Assembly (NCBI GenBank): GCA_937871635.1
Contig: CALMNS010000463.1
Coordinates: 1 to 15,809 of the forward strand
Source: an uncultured Solirubrobacter sp.
GTDB taxonomy: Bacteria; Actinomycetota; Thermoleophilia; Solirubrobacterales; Solirubrobacteraceae
Direction: 5' to 3'
DNA: 15,809 nucleotides
Shown here: one piece after another, positions 1 to 7,701 of the stretch
How the letters are laid out: the number at the start of each line of letters is the position of its first letter
Numbering within the stretch: position 1 is the first letter of the stretch
The notes under the pieces: generated by a model
Told to the model about the DNA's origin: nothing
The model's input: the letters and a program-made list of their open reading frames with translations, nothing else
The model's database searches: none
Made by a program: the position numbers and the translations under genes

Positions 1-174
1 CTCCTGGCGCTCGAAGAACGCGGCGTGCAGCAGGTTCACGCCGACGATGCCGAGCGCCTCGCCACGCCGCGCCTCCAGCGAGATGCCGTCGAGGGCGACG
101 AAGGGCTCCCGCCGCCACCCGCGCGCATGCTCGACGCGCAGGTCATCCACCTCCAGCAGAGCGACGTCAGCGAT
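1..174 (-). CDS. Partial, apparently degenerate OppF/DppF-type ABC transporter ATP-binding protein (N-terminus only)
   Basis: This would be the second ATPase of the peptide transporter, energising import from the cytoplasmic face. The first ~45 codons read as a typical ABC nucleotide-binding domain start (LLEVDDLRVEH, then FVALDGISLEARRGEALGIVG). The family continues here with Walker A (GxSGSGKST), but this frame continues as VNLLHAAFFERQE to the window edge, and no other frame carries a P-loop. A strong Shine-Dalgarno (GGGAGG, 184-189) sits 9 nt before the in-frame codon ATC at 172-174, where ATG would be expected. There is no ATG, TTG or well-spaced GTG nearby; GTG 148-150 is in frame but poorly placed. 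The frame overlaps the upstream ATPase stop by 8 nt, as normal operon partners do. The gene is either decayed or chimeric at the window edge. The family call on the first 45 residues is firm; functionality is doubtful. Confidence 0.6.
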   Translation of the reverse strand, partial: MADVALLEVDDLRVEHARGWRREPFVALDGISLEARRGEALGIVGVNLLHAAFFERQE

Positions 175-1153
175 CGAGCACCACCTCCCGAGGTCGGCGC
201 AGCTGCTCGCTGCGGCGGCAGGCCGTCCGGCGCCCCTCGACCTCGATGAGCGGCGGCGCCTTCGCGCGGCAAGCGTCTTCCACCAAGGCGCAGCGGGGCG
301 CGAACGGGCAGCCGTCAAGCGGCGCTCCCGGCCCGGGCAGCGCGCCGGGAATCGGGACGAGATCGTCGATCGTCGTCGACCGCGTCGGCACAGCGCGCAG
401 CAGTGCGAGCGTGTAGGGGTGGGCCGGACGGCGGATGACCGCGTCCGTCGTGCCCTCCTCGACGATCCGGCCCGCGTACATCACCACGACGCGGTGGCAG
501 GCGCGGGAGACGACGCCCAGGTCATGCGTGACGAGCACGATCGCGACCTCGAGGTCGCGAGCCAGCTCGTCGAGCAGCTCGAGCACCTGCGCGGTGACCG
601 TTGCGTCGAGCGCCGTCGTCGGCTCGTCGCAGAGCAGCAGCCGCGGGGAGCCGGCCAGCGCGATGGCGATCATGACGCGCTGACGCAGGCCGCCCGAGAG
701 CTGGTGCGGGTACAGCCGCGAACGTTTCGCGGCGTCGCGGATGCCGACGCGCTCGAGCAGCTCACTGGCCCGTTGGTCAGCCGCCCGACGGCTCAGGCCG
801 AGGTGCGCGCGGGCGCCCTCGGCGATCTGCGCCCCGACGCGCATGGTCGGGTTGAGCGCGGTCATCGGCTCTTGGAAGACCATGCCGATCGAGCCGCCGC
901 GCAGCGCTCGCAGGTTAGGCTCGGACGCGCCCAGGACCTCCTGGGAGTCGAAGCGGACGCTGCCTCCCGTCACGCGGACGCCGGCGGGCAACAGCCCAGC
1001 GACGGCGCGCAGGGTCAGCGACTTGCCGGACCCCGACTCGCCGACGACCCCGACGAGCTCCCCCGGAGCGGCGCTCAGCGACACGTCGTGGACGAGAGGA
1101 ACGCCGGTGTCCAGGCCGATCTGCAGTCCGGAGACCTCGAGCAGGGCGGTCAT
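167..1153 (-). CDS. Dipeptide/oligopeptide ABC transporter ATP-binding protein (DppD/OppD-type)
   Basis: This protein hydrolyses ATP to drive peptide import through the two permeases of the operon. It has 328 aa, the usual DppD/OppD length. Visible motifs are Walker A GESGSGKS (38-45), the Q-loop glutamine in MVFQEP (Q94), the signature LSGGLRQR (152-159), Walker B RLLLCDEPTT (171-180) and the H-loop histidine (H210). The C-terminal oligo_HPY region has the PAHPYT motif (243-248) and four cysteines (C282, C288, C295, C312), of the kind proposed to bind an iron-sulfur cluster in some peptide transporters. All catalytic residues are present. Its ATG overlaps the stop of the beta-lactamase-fold gene upstream by ATGA, so the two are probably translationally coupled. 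Substrate specificity cannot be read from an ATPase; peptides are inferred from the family and neighbours. Confidence 0.93.
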   Translation of the reverse strand: MTALLEVSGLQIGLDTGVPLVHDVSLSAAPGELVGVVGESGSGKSLTLRAVAGLLPAGVRVTGGSVRFDSQEVLGASEPNLRALRGGSIGMVFQEPMTALNPTMRVGAQIAEGARAHLGLSRRAADQRASELLERVGIRDAAKRSRLYPHQLSGGLRQRVMIAIALAGSPRLLLCDEPTTALDATVTAQVLELLDELARDLEVAIVLVTHDLGVVSRACHRVVVMYAGRIVEEGTTDAVIRRPAHPYTLALLRAVPTRSTTIDDLVPIPGALPGPGAPLDGCPFAPRCALVEDACRAKAPPLIEVEGRRTACRRSEQLRRPREVVLDR

Positions 1154-2451
1154 GTGGACACCTCCGGTTGGGCGCGGGCGCCCGTGTGCACGTAGCGGCG
1201 CCCGTCGATGTCGAAGACCACGAGCGGGCGCCAGCGCTCCTCACCCGCCGCACGGGTGACGAAGACGTCGGGGCCGGCGTCCGAGGCGCGGACGACGGCC
1301 GTCTCCCCTTCCGCGAACTCGCCGAGCTGCGAGGCCAGGGGCTCGAGGACCGAGAGGCTCGCAATCAGCTCGTCCCCGTCGCGGTCGACCTTCAGCCGCG
1401 AGCCGTGGCGCTCGTAGCGGCCCACCACCCGCGTCGCGTCCGCCGGCTCGGGGATCGGCGCCGGCCACGCCGGCACCGCGAGCCCGAAACGCTCGCCCAT
1501 CACCGTCCCGCACAGCTCCTCCCAGAGCCCCTGCACGTCGCCGCCGTTGCCGAGGACGACGAGGGCCACGCCGGCGTCCGGCACCACGCGCAACCGCGCG
1601 GACTGCCCGCCCGTGTTGCCGTCGTGGCCGAACACCGGGTGGCCGCCCCAATCGTCGACGATCCAGCCCAGCCCCCAGTGCGACCCGGTCGTCCAGCGGT
1701 CCGGGACGGCGACGTGCGGCGCGCGCATGATCGCCAGCGCCGGATCCTCGAGGTGGAGGCGGACGAAGGCCAGCACGTCGGCGGCGGAGGCGCAGACGCC
1801 ACCCGCCGGGCCGAGCGAGCGCACCGCCGCGGACCAGCCCTCCGCGGGTCCCACCGGGTCGCCGACGTGTCCCCAGGCGGTGCGGAAGCGCAGAGCGTCC
1901 TCGGGCAGCGTGACGGTCGCATGCAGCCCGGCGGGCGCGAGCAGCGTGGACCGCAGGGCAGCGTCCCAAGACTGCCCGGTGAGCACCTCGACGAGGCGGC
2001 CGAGCACGACGTAGGCCGTGTTCGAGTAGGACATGACGCCGCTGAACGGCACGTCCTGGCCGACGTCGGCGAGCTCGGCGACGTAGCGCTCCAGGCAGTC
2101 GTCGCCGCGCCCCGTGTCCGCGAAGCAGTCGCCGGCGATGCCGCTCGTGTGCGTGAGCAGGTGGCGTGGGGTGACCCGCGCGCTCACGTCCGGATCGGCG
2201 ACGCGGAAGGCGGGCAGCACATCCCGGACGGGCGCATCGAGGTCGAGAAGGCCCTGCTCGGCCAGCCGGACGACCAGCGTCGCCGTGTAGACCTTCGAGA
2301 TCGACCCGAGCTGGAAGACCGAGTCGGGAGTGGCCTCGACGCGCGTGTGGAGGTTCAGCACGCCGGCAGCCTCCACGGTGACCTCGCCGCCGGCGAGCAC
2401 GCCGACGGCGGCCCCGGGTACTCCGTGCCGGGCGAGGGCGTCACCGATCAT
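1150..2451 (-). CDS. Class C beta-lactamase-fold serine hydrolase (penicillin-binding-protein-like esterase/peptidase)
   Basis: A 433-aa serine hydrolase of the beta-lactamase/transpeptidase-like family (PF00144), which includes AmpC enzymes, D-aminopeptidases, D-Ala-D-Ala peptidases and esterases. The catalytic SxxK is GSISK (S50, K53). The second motif is YSN (142-144). The third is HDG (276-278), taking the place of KTG. The last ~100 residues form a beta-rich tail such as many PF00144 peptidase/esterase members carry. No signal peptide or membrane segment is seen, so it is probably cytoplasmic, which argues against a classical secreted resistance beta-lactamase. ATG at 2449-2451 is chosen because it overlaps the permease stop by ATGA; an open frame extends further upstream but only inside the permease gene. 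Its place between permease and ATPase suggests it acts on what the transporter imports, for example D-amino-acid peptides or amino-acyl amides/esters. The exact substrate is unknown. Confidence 0.88.
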   Translation of the reverse strand: MIGDALARHGVPGAAVGVLAGGEVTVEAAGVLNLHTRVEATPDSVFQLGSISKVYTATLVVRLAEQGLLDLDAPVRDVLPAFRVADPDVSARVTPRHLLTHTSGIAGDCFADTGRGDDCLERYVAELADVGQDVPFSGVMSYSNTAYVVLGRLVEVLTGQSWDAALRSTLLAPAGLHATVTLPEDALRFRTAWGHVGDPVGPAEGWSAAVRSLGPAGGVCASAADVLAFVRLHLEDPALAIMRAPHVAVPDRWTTGSHWGLGWIVDDWGGHPVFGHDGNTGGQSARLRVVPDAGVALVVLGNGGDVQGLWEELCGTVMGERFGLAVPAWPAPIPEPADATRVVGRYERHGSRLKVDRDGDELIASLSVLEPLASQLGEFAEGETAVVRASDAGPDVFVTRAAGEERWRPLVVFDIDGRRYVHTGARAQPEVST

Positions 2452-3329
2452 CGCCGCTCGATCCTCGCGGCCAGCCCGTCGCCGAGCAGGGAGAGGGCGA
2501 TGCCGGTGATCAGGATCGCCGCGCCGGGGATGACCGCCAGCCACCACTGGGCGCCGACGTAGGGCTGCGCGTCGGCGATCATCTGGCCCCAGTCGGCCGC
2601 GGGCGGCGGGATGCCGAGGCCGAGGAAGCCCAGCGTGGTGACCGCGAGGATGATCAGCACCACGTCGGAGACCGCGTAGACGACGTTCTGGGCGATGACG
2701 TTGGGCAGGACGTGGCGGACGAGGATCCGCCGATGCGTGAGCCCGCCGACGCGGGCGGCGAGCACGTAGTCGAGGTCCTTCTCCCGCAGGACCTGGGCGC
2801 GCGTCAGACGCGCATACGCGACCCAGTCGATGACGGCGATGGCGACCAGGATGCTGACCACGCCGGGCTCGAGGACGAAGACGAGCGCGATCAGCAGGAC
2901 CAGGATGGGGAACGCGAAGACCAGGTCGACCATGCGCATCACCACGGCATCGACCCAGCCGCCCAGGTAGCCTGCCAGCGCGCCCACCGCCGTGCCGATC
3001 ACGAGCGGCGCGATGACGGCACCGATGCCGATCAGCAGGTCGGTGCGAGCGCCGTGCAGCAGCCGGGAGAGGACGTCGCGGCCAAGGTGGTCGGTTCCCA
3101 GCGGATGGCCGGGGGTACCGGGCGCGGCCAGCAGCTGGGCCGGGTCCTGGCGGGCCGGGTCCACCGGGGCGAGGACCCCGGCCAGCAGCGCGGCGAGCAG
3201 GATCAACGCCAGCAGCGCCGCGCCGATGACCAGCTCGGACTGCCGAGGCGTGCGGCGGGCCCGCGCGACGGCGCCGCTACGGCCCAGCCATGTCGGCGCG
3301 GCGGTGGGGATGCCGGCGCCGGCGCTCAT
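2448..3329 (-). CDS. Peptide ABC transporter permease, DppC/OppC-type
   Basis: One half of the membrane channel of the peptide importer, 293 aa. The N-terminal OppC_N region carries one membrane segment (about 34-54) and the motif GTDHLGRDVLSRLLHGAR (78-95), which is characteristic of DppC/OppC. The BPD_transp_1 domain follows, with further hydrophobic segments at about 99-121, 140-160, 161-175, 218-240 and 263-284. The EAA-type coupling loop that contacts the ATPase is at about 188-210 (AARVGG ending HVLPN). The protein ends in the usual short basic tail (ARIERR). The ATG start at 3327-3329 overlaps the DppB-type stop by ATGA, and the stop overlaps the next ATG the same way. Nothing suggests loss of function. 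Family placement is secure; peptide specificity is inferred. Confidence 0.93.
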   Translation of the reverse strand: MSAGAGIPTAAPTWLGRSGAVARARRTPRQSELVIGAALLALILLAALLAGVLAPVDPARQDPAQLLAAPGTPGHPLGTDHLGRDVLSRLLHGARTDLLIGIGAVIAPLVIGTAVGALAGYLGGWVDAVVMRMVDLVFAFPILVLLIALVFVLEPGVVSILVAIAVIDWVAYARLTRAQVLREKDLDYVLAARVGGLTHRRILVRHVLPNVIAQNVVYAVSDVVLIILAVTTLGFLGLGIPPPAADWGQMIADAQPYVGAQWWLAVIPGAAILITGIALSLLGDGLAARIERR

Positions 3330-4267
3330 CGCACCTCGATCCGCGGGTCGAGCCAGCCCGTCGCCAGGTCGGCGATGATGTTGACGACGATGACGAGCAG
3401 CGCCAGCACGAGCGTGACGCTCTGGACGACCTGGAAGTCGCGGGAGCTGATGCCCTGGAGCATGAGGTCCCCCAGGCCAGGGAGGGCGAAGATCTTCTCG
3501 ACGACGATCGTGGCGCCGACGAAGAAGGAGACGCTCACGGCCAGCACGGAGAGGCCGGGGACGAGCGCGTTGCGCAGGATGTGGCGGCGCATCACGCCCC
3601 ACCTCGACAACCCCTTCGACCGGGCCGTGACGACGTAGTCCGAGGTGGCGACGGTGAGCATCTCCGCCCGCAGGGCCCGTATCAGCAGGGGAGCGACGCC
3701 AAGCGCCACGGTGAGGCTGGGCAGGAACATGGAGGACAGGTGGCCGGCGAACCCCTCCCCGAAGCCCGAGGCCGGGAAGAGGCCCGAGCGCACGCCGAGC
3801 CACTCCGCCAGGAGTATGCCGAGCCAGAAGGAAGGGAGGCCGAGGGCGGCGACGGAGACGAAGCGCACCGCGCCATCCACCCATCCCCCGGGCCGGGTCG
3901 CCGCGAGCAGCGCCAGCGGCACGCCGATCAGGCAAGCCAGGATCGTCGCGTAGACGATCAGCCACAGGGTCACCGGCAGCCGCCGGGCTACCAGCGGACC
4001 GATCGCCTCGTTGTAGGACGTCGACGTCCCGAGGTCACCCGTCGCCAGCCGGCCCACGAACCGCCCGTACTGCTCGGGCAGCGACTTGTCGAGCCCCCAG
4101 CGGTGCTCGAGCGCGGCCACCGCCTGCGGGGTCGCGCGCGTCCCGAGTGCGTTGCGCGCCGGGTTGCCGGGCACCAGGTGGATGAGCACGAACACCAGCA
4201 GCGTGACCCCGATCACGACGGGGAGGCCGATCAACAGCCGGCGCGCGACGAAGCGCAGCGCCGTCAC
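3326..4267 (-). CDS. Peptide ABC transporter permease, DppB/OppB-type
   Basis: The other half of the membrane channel, 313 aa. It shows the DppB hallmarks: an N-terminal membrane segment (about 10-32) ending in HLVPGNPARN, the GDLGTS motif (77-82), a BPD_transp_1 domain with hydrophobic segments at about 100-122, 135-156, 182-198, 236-255 and 284-303, the EAA-type loop (about 211-237) and the C-terminal DPRI motif. GTG at 4265-4267 is chosen as start because AAGGGGAG, lying at the end of the binding-protein gene, precedes it at Shine-Dalgarno distance. The frame stays open far upstream only as the shadow of that gene. It begins 5 nt after the binding-protein stop, so the two are surely cotranscribed. 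It pairs with the DppC-type subunit downstream. Confidence 0.93.
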   Translation of the reverse strand: MTALRFVARRLLIGLPVVIGVTLLVFVLIHLVPGNPARNALGTRATPQAVAALEHRWGLDKSLPEQYGRFVGRLATGDLGTSTSYNEAIGPLVARRLPVTLWLIVYATILACLIGVPLALLAATRPGGWVDGAVRFVSVAALGLPSFWLGILLAEWLGVRSGLFPASGFGEGFAGHLSSMFLPSLTVALGVAPLLIRALRAEMLTVATSDYVVTARSKGLSRWGVMRRHILRNALVPGLSVLAVSVSFFVGATIVVEKIFALPGLGDLMLQGISSRDFQVVQSVTLVLALLVIVVNIIADLATGWLDPRIEVR

Positions 4268-4272
4268 GCGGG

Positions 4273-5793
4273 TCAGCTCCCCTTCGCGACGCCGACGTTC
4301 GACAGGTCGAAGATGCCCGTGCCGTTGACGGCGAAGCCCTTGACCGTGTCGCTGACGCCGTACGAGTAGGGCACGGCCATGAGGGGCACGAAGGCGTGCT
4401 CGTCGGCGACCTTCTGCTGCAGCTCGGCGTAGAGCTGAGCGCGCCTCGACTCGTCGGCCTCCTGCTCGGCTTGGCTGGCCAGCTTGGCCACCGGCTTCGT
4501 GTCGACGCCGGTCGTGAAGCCTTCGGAGGCGACGTAGTAGGAGACGAGCTCGGACGGGTCGAGGATGTCCGAGGTGATGCCGGTGACCGTCGCCGTGTAG
4601 TCGCCCTCTTGGTACTTCTCGAGCGCGGCGGCCTGATCCAACGACACGAGCTTCACCTTCAGGCCGATCGCCTGCAGGTTCTGCTGGGCGATCTGGGCGA
4701 CGGTGTTGAAGACCTGCTCGCCCGACGGCAGGATGACTTCGACCGTGGCGGTCGGGTTCCCGGCCTGTTGCATGAGTGACTTGGCCTGCGCGACGTCGGC
4801 GGCGCCGTCCTGCTCGCCGGAGGAGTACGGGACCGAGGGCGCCAGGAACGAGCCGGCCGGCTTGCCGTTGCCCGCCAGCGCCGCGTCGATCATGGCGTTG
4901 CGATCGAGTGCGAGCGACACGGCCTCGCGGACCTTGGCGTCGTCGAAGGGCGCCTTCTTGGTGTTGAGGGCAAGGGCGCGAATCTGAGACGGCGCGTAGA
5001 TGCCCACTCCCAGCCCGCCGGCCGATTGGAGGGACTTGACCTGGGGCCACGGCGGGCTGACGGCGACGTCGACCTGCTTGCCGCGCAGCTGGCTGATCCG
5101 GCCGCTGTCGTCGGGGACGCCGATGAGCTCGACCTTGTCGAGCTTGGGGAAGCCCTTGCGCCAGTACGTCGGGTTGCGCTCGAGGACGACCTTGGAGCCC
5201 TTGTCCCACCGCGCCACCTGGAACGGACCGGTGCCGATCGGCTTCTGGGCGAAGGCCGACTCCTTCTCGCCGCCGTAGTTGGCGGGCACGATGCCGTTGG
5301 CGAACAGGGCCAGGACGGCGTGCAGGGCGGCGGACGGCTGCTTGAGCTTGATGACGACGGTGTCCGGCTTGGGCGTGCCGATCGACTTGATGTTGGTCAT
5401 CAGGAAGCTCCACGTCTCACCGCCTTGGACCTTCTGCAGGGTCCACTTGACGTCGGACGAGGTCACGGGCTTGCCCGTCGAGAACTTCACCCCGGGGCGG
5501 AGCTTCATGGTGTGGGTCAGCCCGTCCGCGGACGTCTGGTCGCCCGTCGCGAGCCAGGGCACGACCTTGCCCCTGGCGTCTGTCTTGTACAGGCCTTCGG
5601 TGATCTGGCTCACCGCCCGGATCGAATCGTTGTCGGTCATCGTGAACGGGTTGAAGTCCGTCACGTCGTGCAAGGTGGCCAGGCGCAGGGTCCCCCCCTT
5701 CTGGACGGGTCCCGACGACTTCGACGATGACTCGCCGCCGCACCCGGCGACGAGCGCCCCGGCGACGAGCAGTGCGAGGGCGGTCCGGATCAT
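4273..5793 (-). CDS. Peptide-binding lipoprotein of the ABC transporter (SBP family 5, DppA/OppA-like)
   Basis: Extracytoplasmic receptor that captures the substrate and delivers it to the permeases, 506 aa. A lipoprotein signal peptide is plain: a short basic start (MIRT), a hydrophobic stretch and the lipobox LVAGC with the lipidated cysteine at C18, followed by a Ser/Gly-rich linker. The mature part reads as SBP_bac_5, with GGTLRLATLHDVTDFNP near the start, then ITEGLY, the LRPGVKFSTGKPVTSSDV region (about 108-125) and IGTGPFQV with RNPTYW (about 195-220). The length is typical. Its ATG at 5791-5793 has a good Shine-Dalgarno (AAGGAG) and overlaps the hydrolase stop by ATGA. The ligand is probably a peptide, but this family also binds nickel, opines and glycosides, so the ligand is inferred. 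Confidence 0.93.
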   Translation of the reverse strand: MIRTALALLVAGALVAGCGGESSSKSSGPVQKGGTLRLATLHDVTDFNPFTMTDNDSIRAVSQITEGLYKTDARGKVVPWLATGDQTSADGLTHTMKLRPGVKFSTGKPVTSSDVKWTLQKVQGGETWSFLMTNIKSIGTPKPDTVVIKLKQPSAALHAVLALFANGIVPANYGGEKESAFAQKPIGTGPFQVARWDKGSKVVLERNPTYWRKGFPKLDKVELIGVPDDSGRISQLRGKQVDVAVSPPWPQVKSLQSAGGLGVGIYAPSQIRALALNTKKAPFDDAKVREAVSLALDRNAMIDAALAGNGKPAGSFLAPSVPYSSGEQDGAADVAQAKSLMQQAGNPTATVEVILPSGEQVFNTVAQIAQQNLQAIGLKVKLVSLDQAAALEKYQEGDYTATVTGITSDILDPSELVSYYVASEGFTTGVDTKPVAKLASQAEQEADESRRAQLYAELQQKVADEHAFVPLMAVPYSYGVSDTVKGFAVNGTGIFDLSNVGVAKGS

Positions 5794-7481
5794 GAGGTCT
5801 CCTTGGTCGAAAGCCGCAGGCGGGTCGCCCCCGCGCCGAGGTGGACGGTGTTGAGGGCGACGCGCGGGTCAGCCTGCGCGCCGATCGGCCCGAAGCGGTT
5901 GAGGTTGCGGGCGAACCACGGGAAGTCCGCCGAGGTGATGAGCAGCCGGAGGCGGTGCCCCGTTCGGAAGGTGTGCAGGGCCGGCGTGAGCTCGACCCGG
6001 TAGCGGACCGCGACGCCCGCGGGCACGGGCTGCGGATTGGAGAGGGATCCGCTGTGCGATGCCCGCAGACAACCGCCGGCGACCCGAAGCGAACGGCCGT
6101 CCTCCCCGAGGTCGGAGAGGACGACGAACCAGTCGGTGTCGTCGCCGTCGGTGGTGGCCAGCAGGTCGAGGAACGACCAGCCCTGCACGGTCAGGGGCGC
6201 CGCAAGCCGCGCCGAGTCGAAGCTCAGGACGTCGTCGCGTTCAGCGAGCGGGCCGACGTCGAGCGGCGGTTCCCACAGCCGCTCCACGTCGAAGTCGAGC
6301 GTGGGCGGGTCCAGGGGGTCGTAGCGGTAGGAGCGCTCGCCGTCGTCGACGGGTCCGTCGTCGAGACCGCCGTCGCCCGTCGGCAGCAGGACGCGTTCGA
6401 TCGGGCCGGGCGTCCAGGCGGTGGCGCCGGTCCAGCCGTCGGCGCCGGTGTCGAACAGGCGCACGCGCGGCTCGTCGTCCCAGCCGTTGACGTCCCCACG
6501 CAGGAAGCGCTCGAAGAAGCGCAGGTGGACTGCGTGCATGTCGACGGCCGCACTCGCGTCGTAGGTGACGCCGCCGGTCTCGCGAGCGGGCCAGCGCGAG
6601 CCGACGTGGCTCCACGGACCGACCAGGAGCCACTGGGCCTCGCGCGAGGCCATGTGCTCATAATGGTGGAAGGCGCCTTGGAGGTCCTCGCGGTCGTGCC
6701 AACCCGTGACGTGCAGGACGGGCACGTCGAGCTCCGCGTAGCGGTCGTCCAGCCGGAGGTCCTGCCAGAAGGCGTCGAGCGTGTCGTGGTCGAGCATGTC
6801 GCGCCAGAGGCTTGTCTCGCCGTCGATGAGTCGGCCGATGTCGGCGATCGGCAGCGTCCGCAGCGCCTCGCGGACGTCGAAGCGGCCGGTGTCCATCAAC
6901 CGTCCGGACAAGCTCGCCGACCAGCCGGCGTTGTAGAGCTGGAAGCAGCCCCAGGTTGCCGGCACCTCCTGCATCCAGCGTCCCGCTGCCGAGGTCGACA
7001 CCATCGCCCGCAGGTGCGGCGGGTGCTGGGAGGCGGTCGCCCAGGTTACCCAGCCGCCGTAGCTGAGGCCGGTGACGCCGACCGCGCCCGTGCACCACGG
7101 CTGCGCCGCCACCCACTCGACGACGTCGTGGCCGTCCTGGGCGTCGTGCGCGAACATCCGGAAGCGGCCCTCGGACTTGCCGCGGCCGCGGCAGTCGTAG
7201 ACCACCAGCGCGAAACCTGCCGCCTGGTAGACCCCTGCCTCGAGCGAGCCAGGGCCGGACTTGTCGTACGGCGTCCCGAGCACGACGGCGGGCGCGGGCC
7301 GGTGGGCGACGGTGGGAAGGTGGACATCGGCCGCCAACCGGGCCCCGTCGCGCATCGGGACGCCGACCTCGAGGGTGTGAGCGACGGTGGTGTCGCGCTC
7401 GAGGTACGCGTCTACGGTCGCACGGGGAGGGGAGGATGCGACCGGGAGTCCGACGGGAGACGGGGCCCGGAGGGTGGTCAT
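5790..7481 (-). CDS. CocE/NonD-family alpha/beta-hydrolase (X-Pro dipeptidyl-peptidase / alpha-amino-acid ester hydrolase type)
   Basis: A 563-aa serine hydrolase of the S15/CocE superfamily, with an alpha/beta-hydrolase N-terminal part and a C-terminal jelly-roll domain (PF08530-like, about 350-560). The nucleophile is S140 in GLSYGG, where the following Tyr normally helps form the oxyanion hole. The probable acid is D263 in GWHDRED and the histidine is H292 in GPWSH. CRGRGKSEG (97-105) is the family motif before the nucleophile. After the acid the sequence reads D-x-E-D (263-266), which recalls the carboxylate cluster of alpha-amino-acid ester hydrolases that holds the substrate amino group; cocaine esterase lacks it. 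No signal peptide is seen, so it is likely cytoplasmic. It is the first gene of the transporter operon, followed with ATGA overlap by the binding protein. A decayed paralogue lies at 9485-9871. The exact substrate is unknown. Confidence 0.9.
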   Translation of the reverse strand: MTTLRAPSPVGLPVASSPPRATVDAYLERDTTVAHTLEVGVPMRDGARLAADVHLPTVAHRPAPAVVLGTPYDKSGPGSLEAGVYQAAGFALVVYDCRGRGKSEGRFRMFAHDAQDGHDVVEWVAAQPWCTGAVGVTGLSYGGWVTWATASQHPPHLRAMVSTSAAGRWMQEVPATWGCFQLYNAGWSASLSGRLMDTGRFDVREALRTLPIADIGRLIDGETSLWRDMLDHDTLDAFWQDLRLDDRYAELDVPVLHVTGWHDREDLQGAFHHYEHMASREAQWLLVGPWSHVGSRWPARETGGVTYDASAAVDMHAVHLRFFERFLRGDVNGWDDEPRVRLFDTGADGWTGATAWTPGPIERVLLPTGDGGLDDGPVDDGERSYRYDPLDPPTLDFDVERLWEPPLDVGPLAERDDVLSFDSARLAAPLTVQGWSFLDLLATTDGDDTDWFVVLSDLGEDGRSLRVAGGCLRASHSGSLSNPQPVPAGVAVRYRVELTPALHTFRTGHRLRLLITSADFPWFARNLNRFGPIGAQADPRVALNTVHLGAGATRLRLSTKETS

Positions 7482-7653
7482 TCCGGCACATCATCCGGGG
7501 CGGGCGCGAAGACGGTATAGGGAGCTGCGACAGTTCGAGACGCCTTTCGTTGTCCGCTCCTCCAACGGCGCCACCCGACGCCCAGGTGCGCTCATGACTT
7601 CCATCTCGAGCCACAATCGCACGACGTTCTCGGGGCGCGGGGCGCGGCCCGAC
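7482..7653 (-). promoter_or_regulatory. Upstream region of the peptide-transporter operon
   Basis: This intergenic stretch precedes the first gene of the operon and must contain its promoter unless the operon is read through from the peptidase gene. The hairpin at 7654-7685 argues against read-through. A TATACC box (minus strand, 7514-7519) is the only -10-like match, about 30 nt before the ATG, and no convincing -35 lies 16-18 nt upstream. Immediately before the ATG there is no strong Shine-Dalgarno. The promoter call is weak. Confidence 0.25.
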
Positions 7654-7685
7654 GGGACGGGCCCCGCAGCGGCGGGGCCCGTCCC
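7654..7685 (-). terminator. Perfect 14-bp GC-rich hairpin, probable transcription terminator
   Basis: The sequence gggacgggccccgc is followed by a 4-nt loop (agcg) and its exact reverse complement. It begins 16 nt downstream of the peptidase stop codon (minus strand) and precedes the transporter operon. There is no T-tract on the minus strand, so it would be an actinobacterial I-shaped type if it terminates. A role in mRNA 3'-end stability is the alternative. Confidence 0.7.
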
Positions 7686-7701
7686 GGCGTGGCGCCAGTG
7701 C

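Noticed and set aside
1150..2451. Interpretation as an antibiotic-resistance beta-lactamase
   Set aside because: There is no signal peptide, the third motif is HDG, and the gene lies inside a transporter operon. Esterase or peptidase activity fits better.
1168..2562. Long plus-strand open frame of over 460 codons antisense to the beta-lactamase-fold gene
   Set aside because: Arg/His/Asp-rich composition without motifs; it is the usual antisense shadow of a high-GC gene whose minus-strand product has complete catalytic motifs.
4268..5413. N-terminal extension of the DppB-type permease
   Set aside because: It is the out-of-frame shadow of the binding-protein gene. GTG 4267 has a proper Shine-Dalgarno and gives the normal family length.
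5841..7520. Plus-strand open frame of about 560 codons antisense to the CocE-type hydrolase
   Set aside because: No domain is recognisable, and the minus strand carries the catalytic triad and family motifs. Length alone is not evidence at this GC content.
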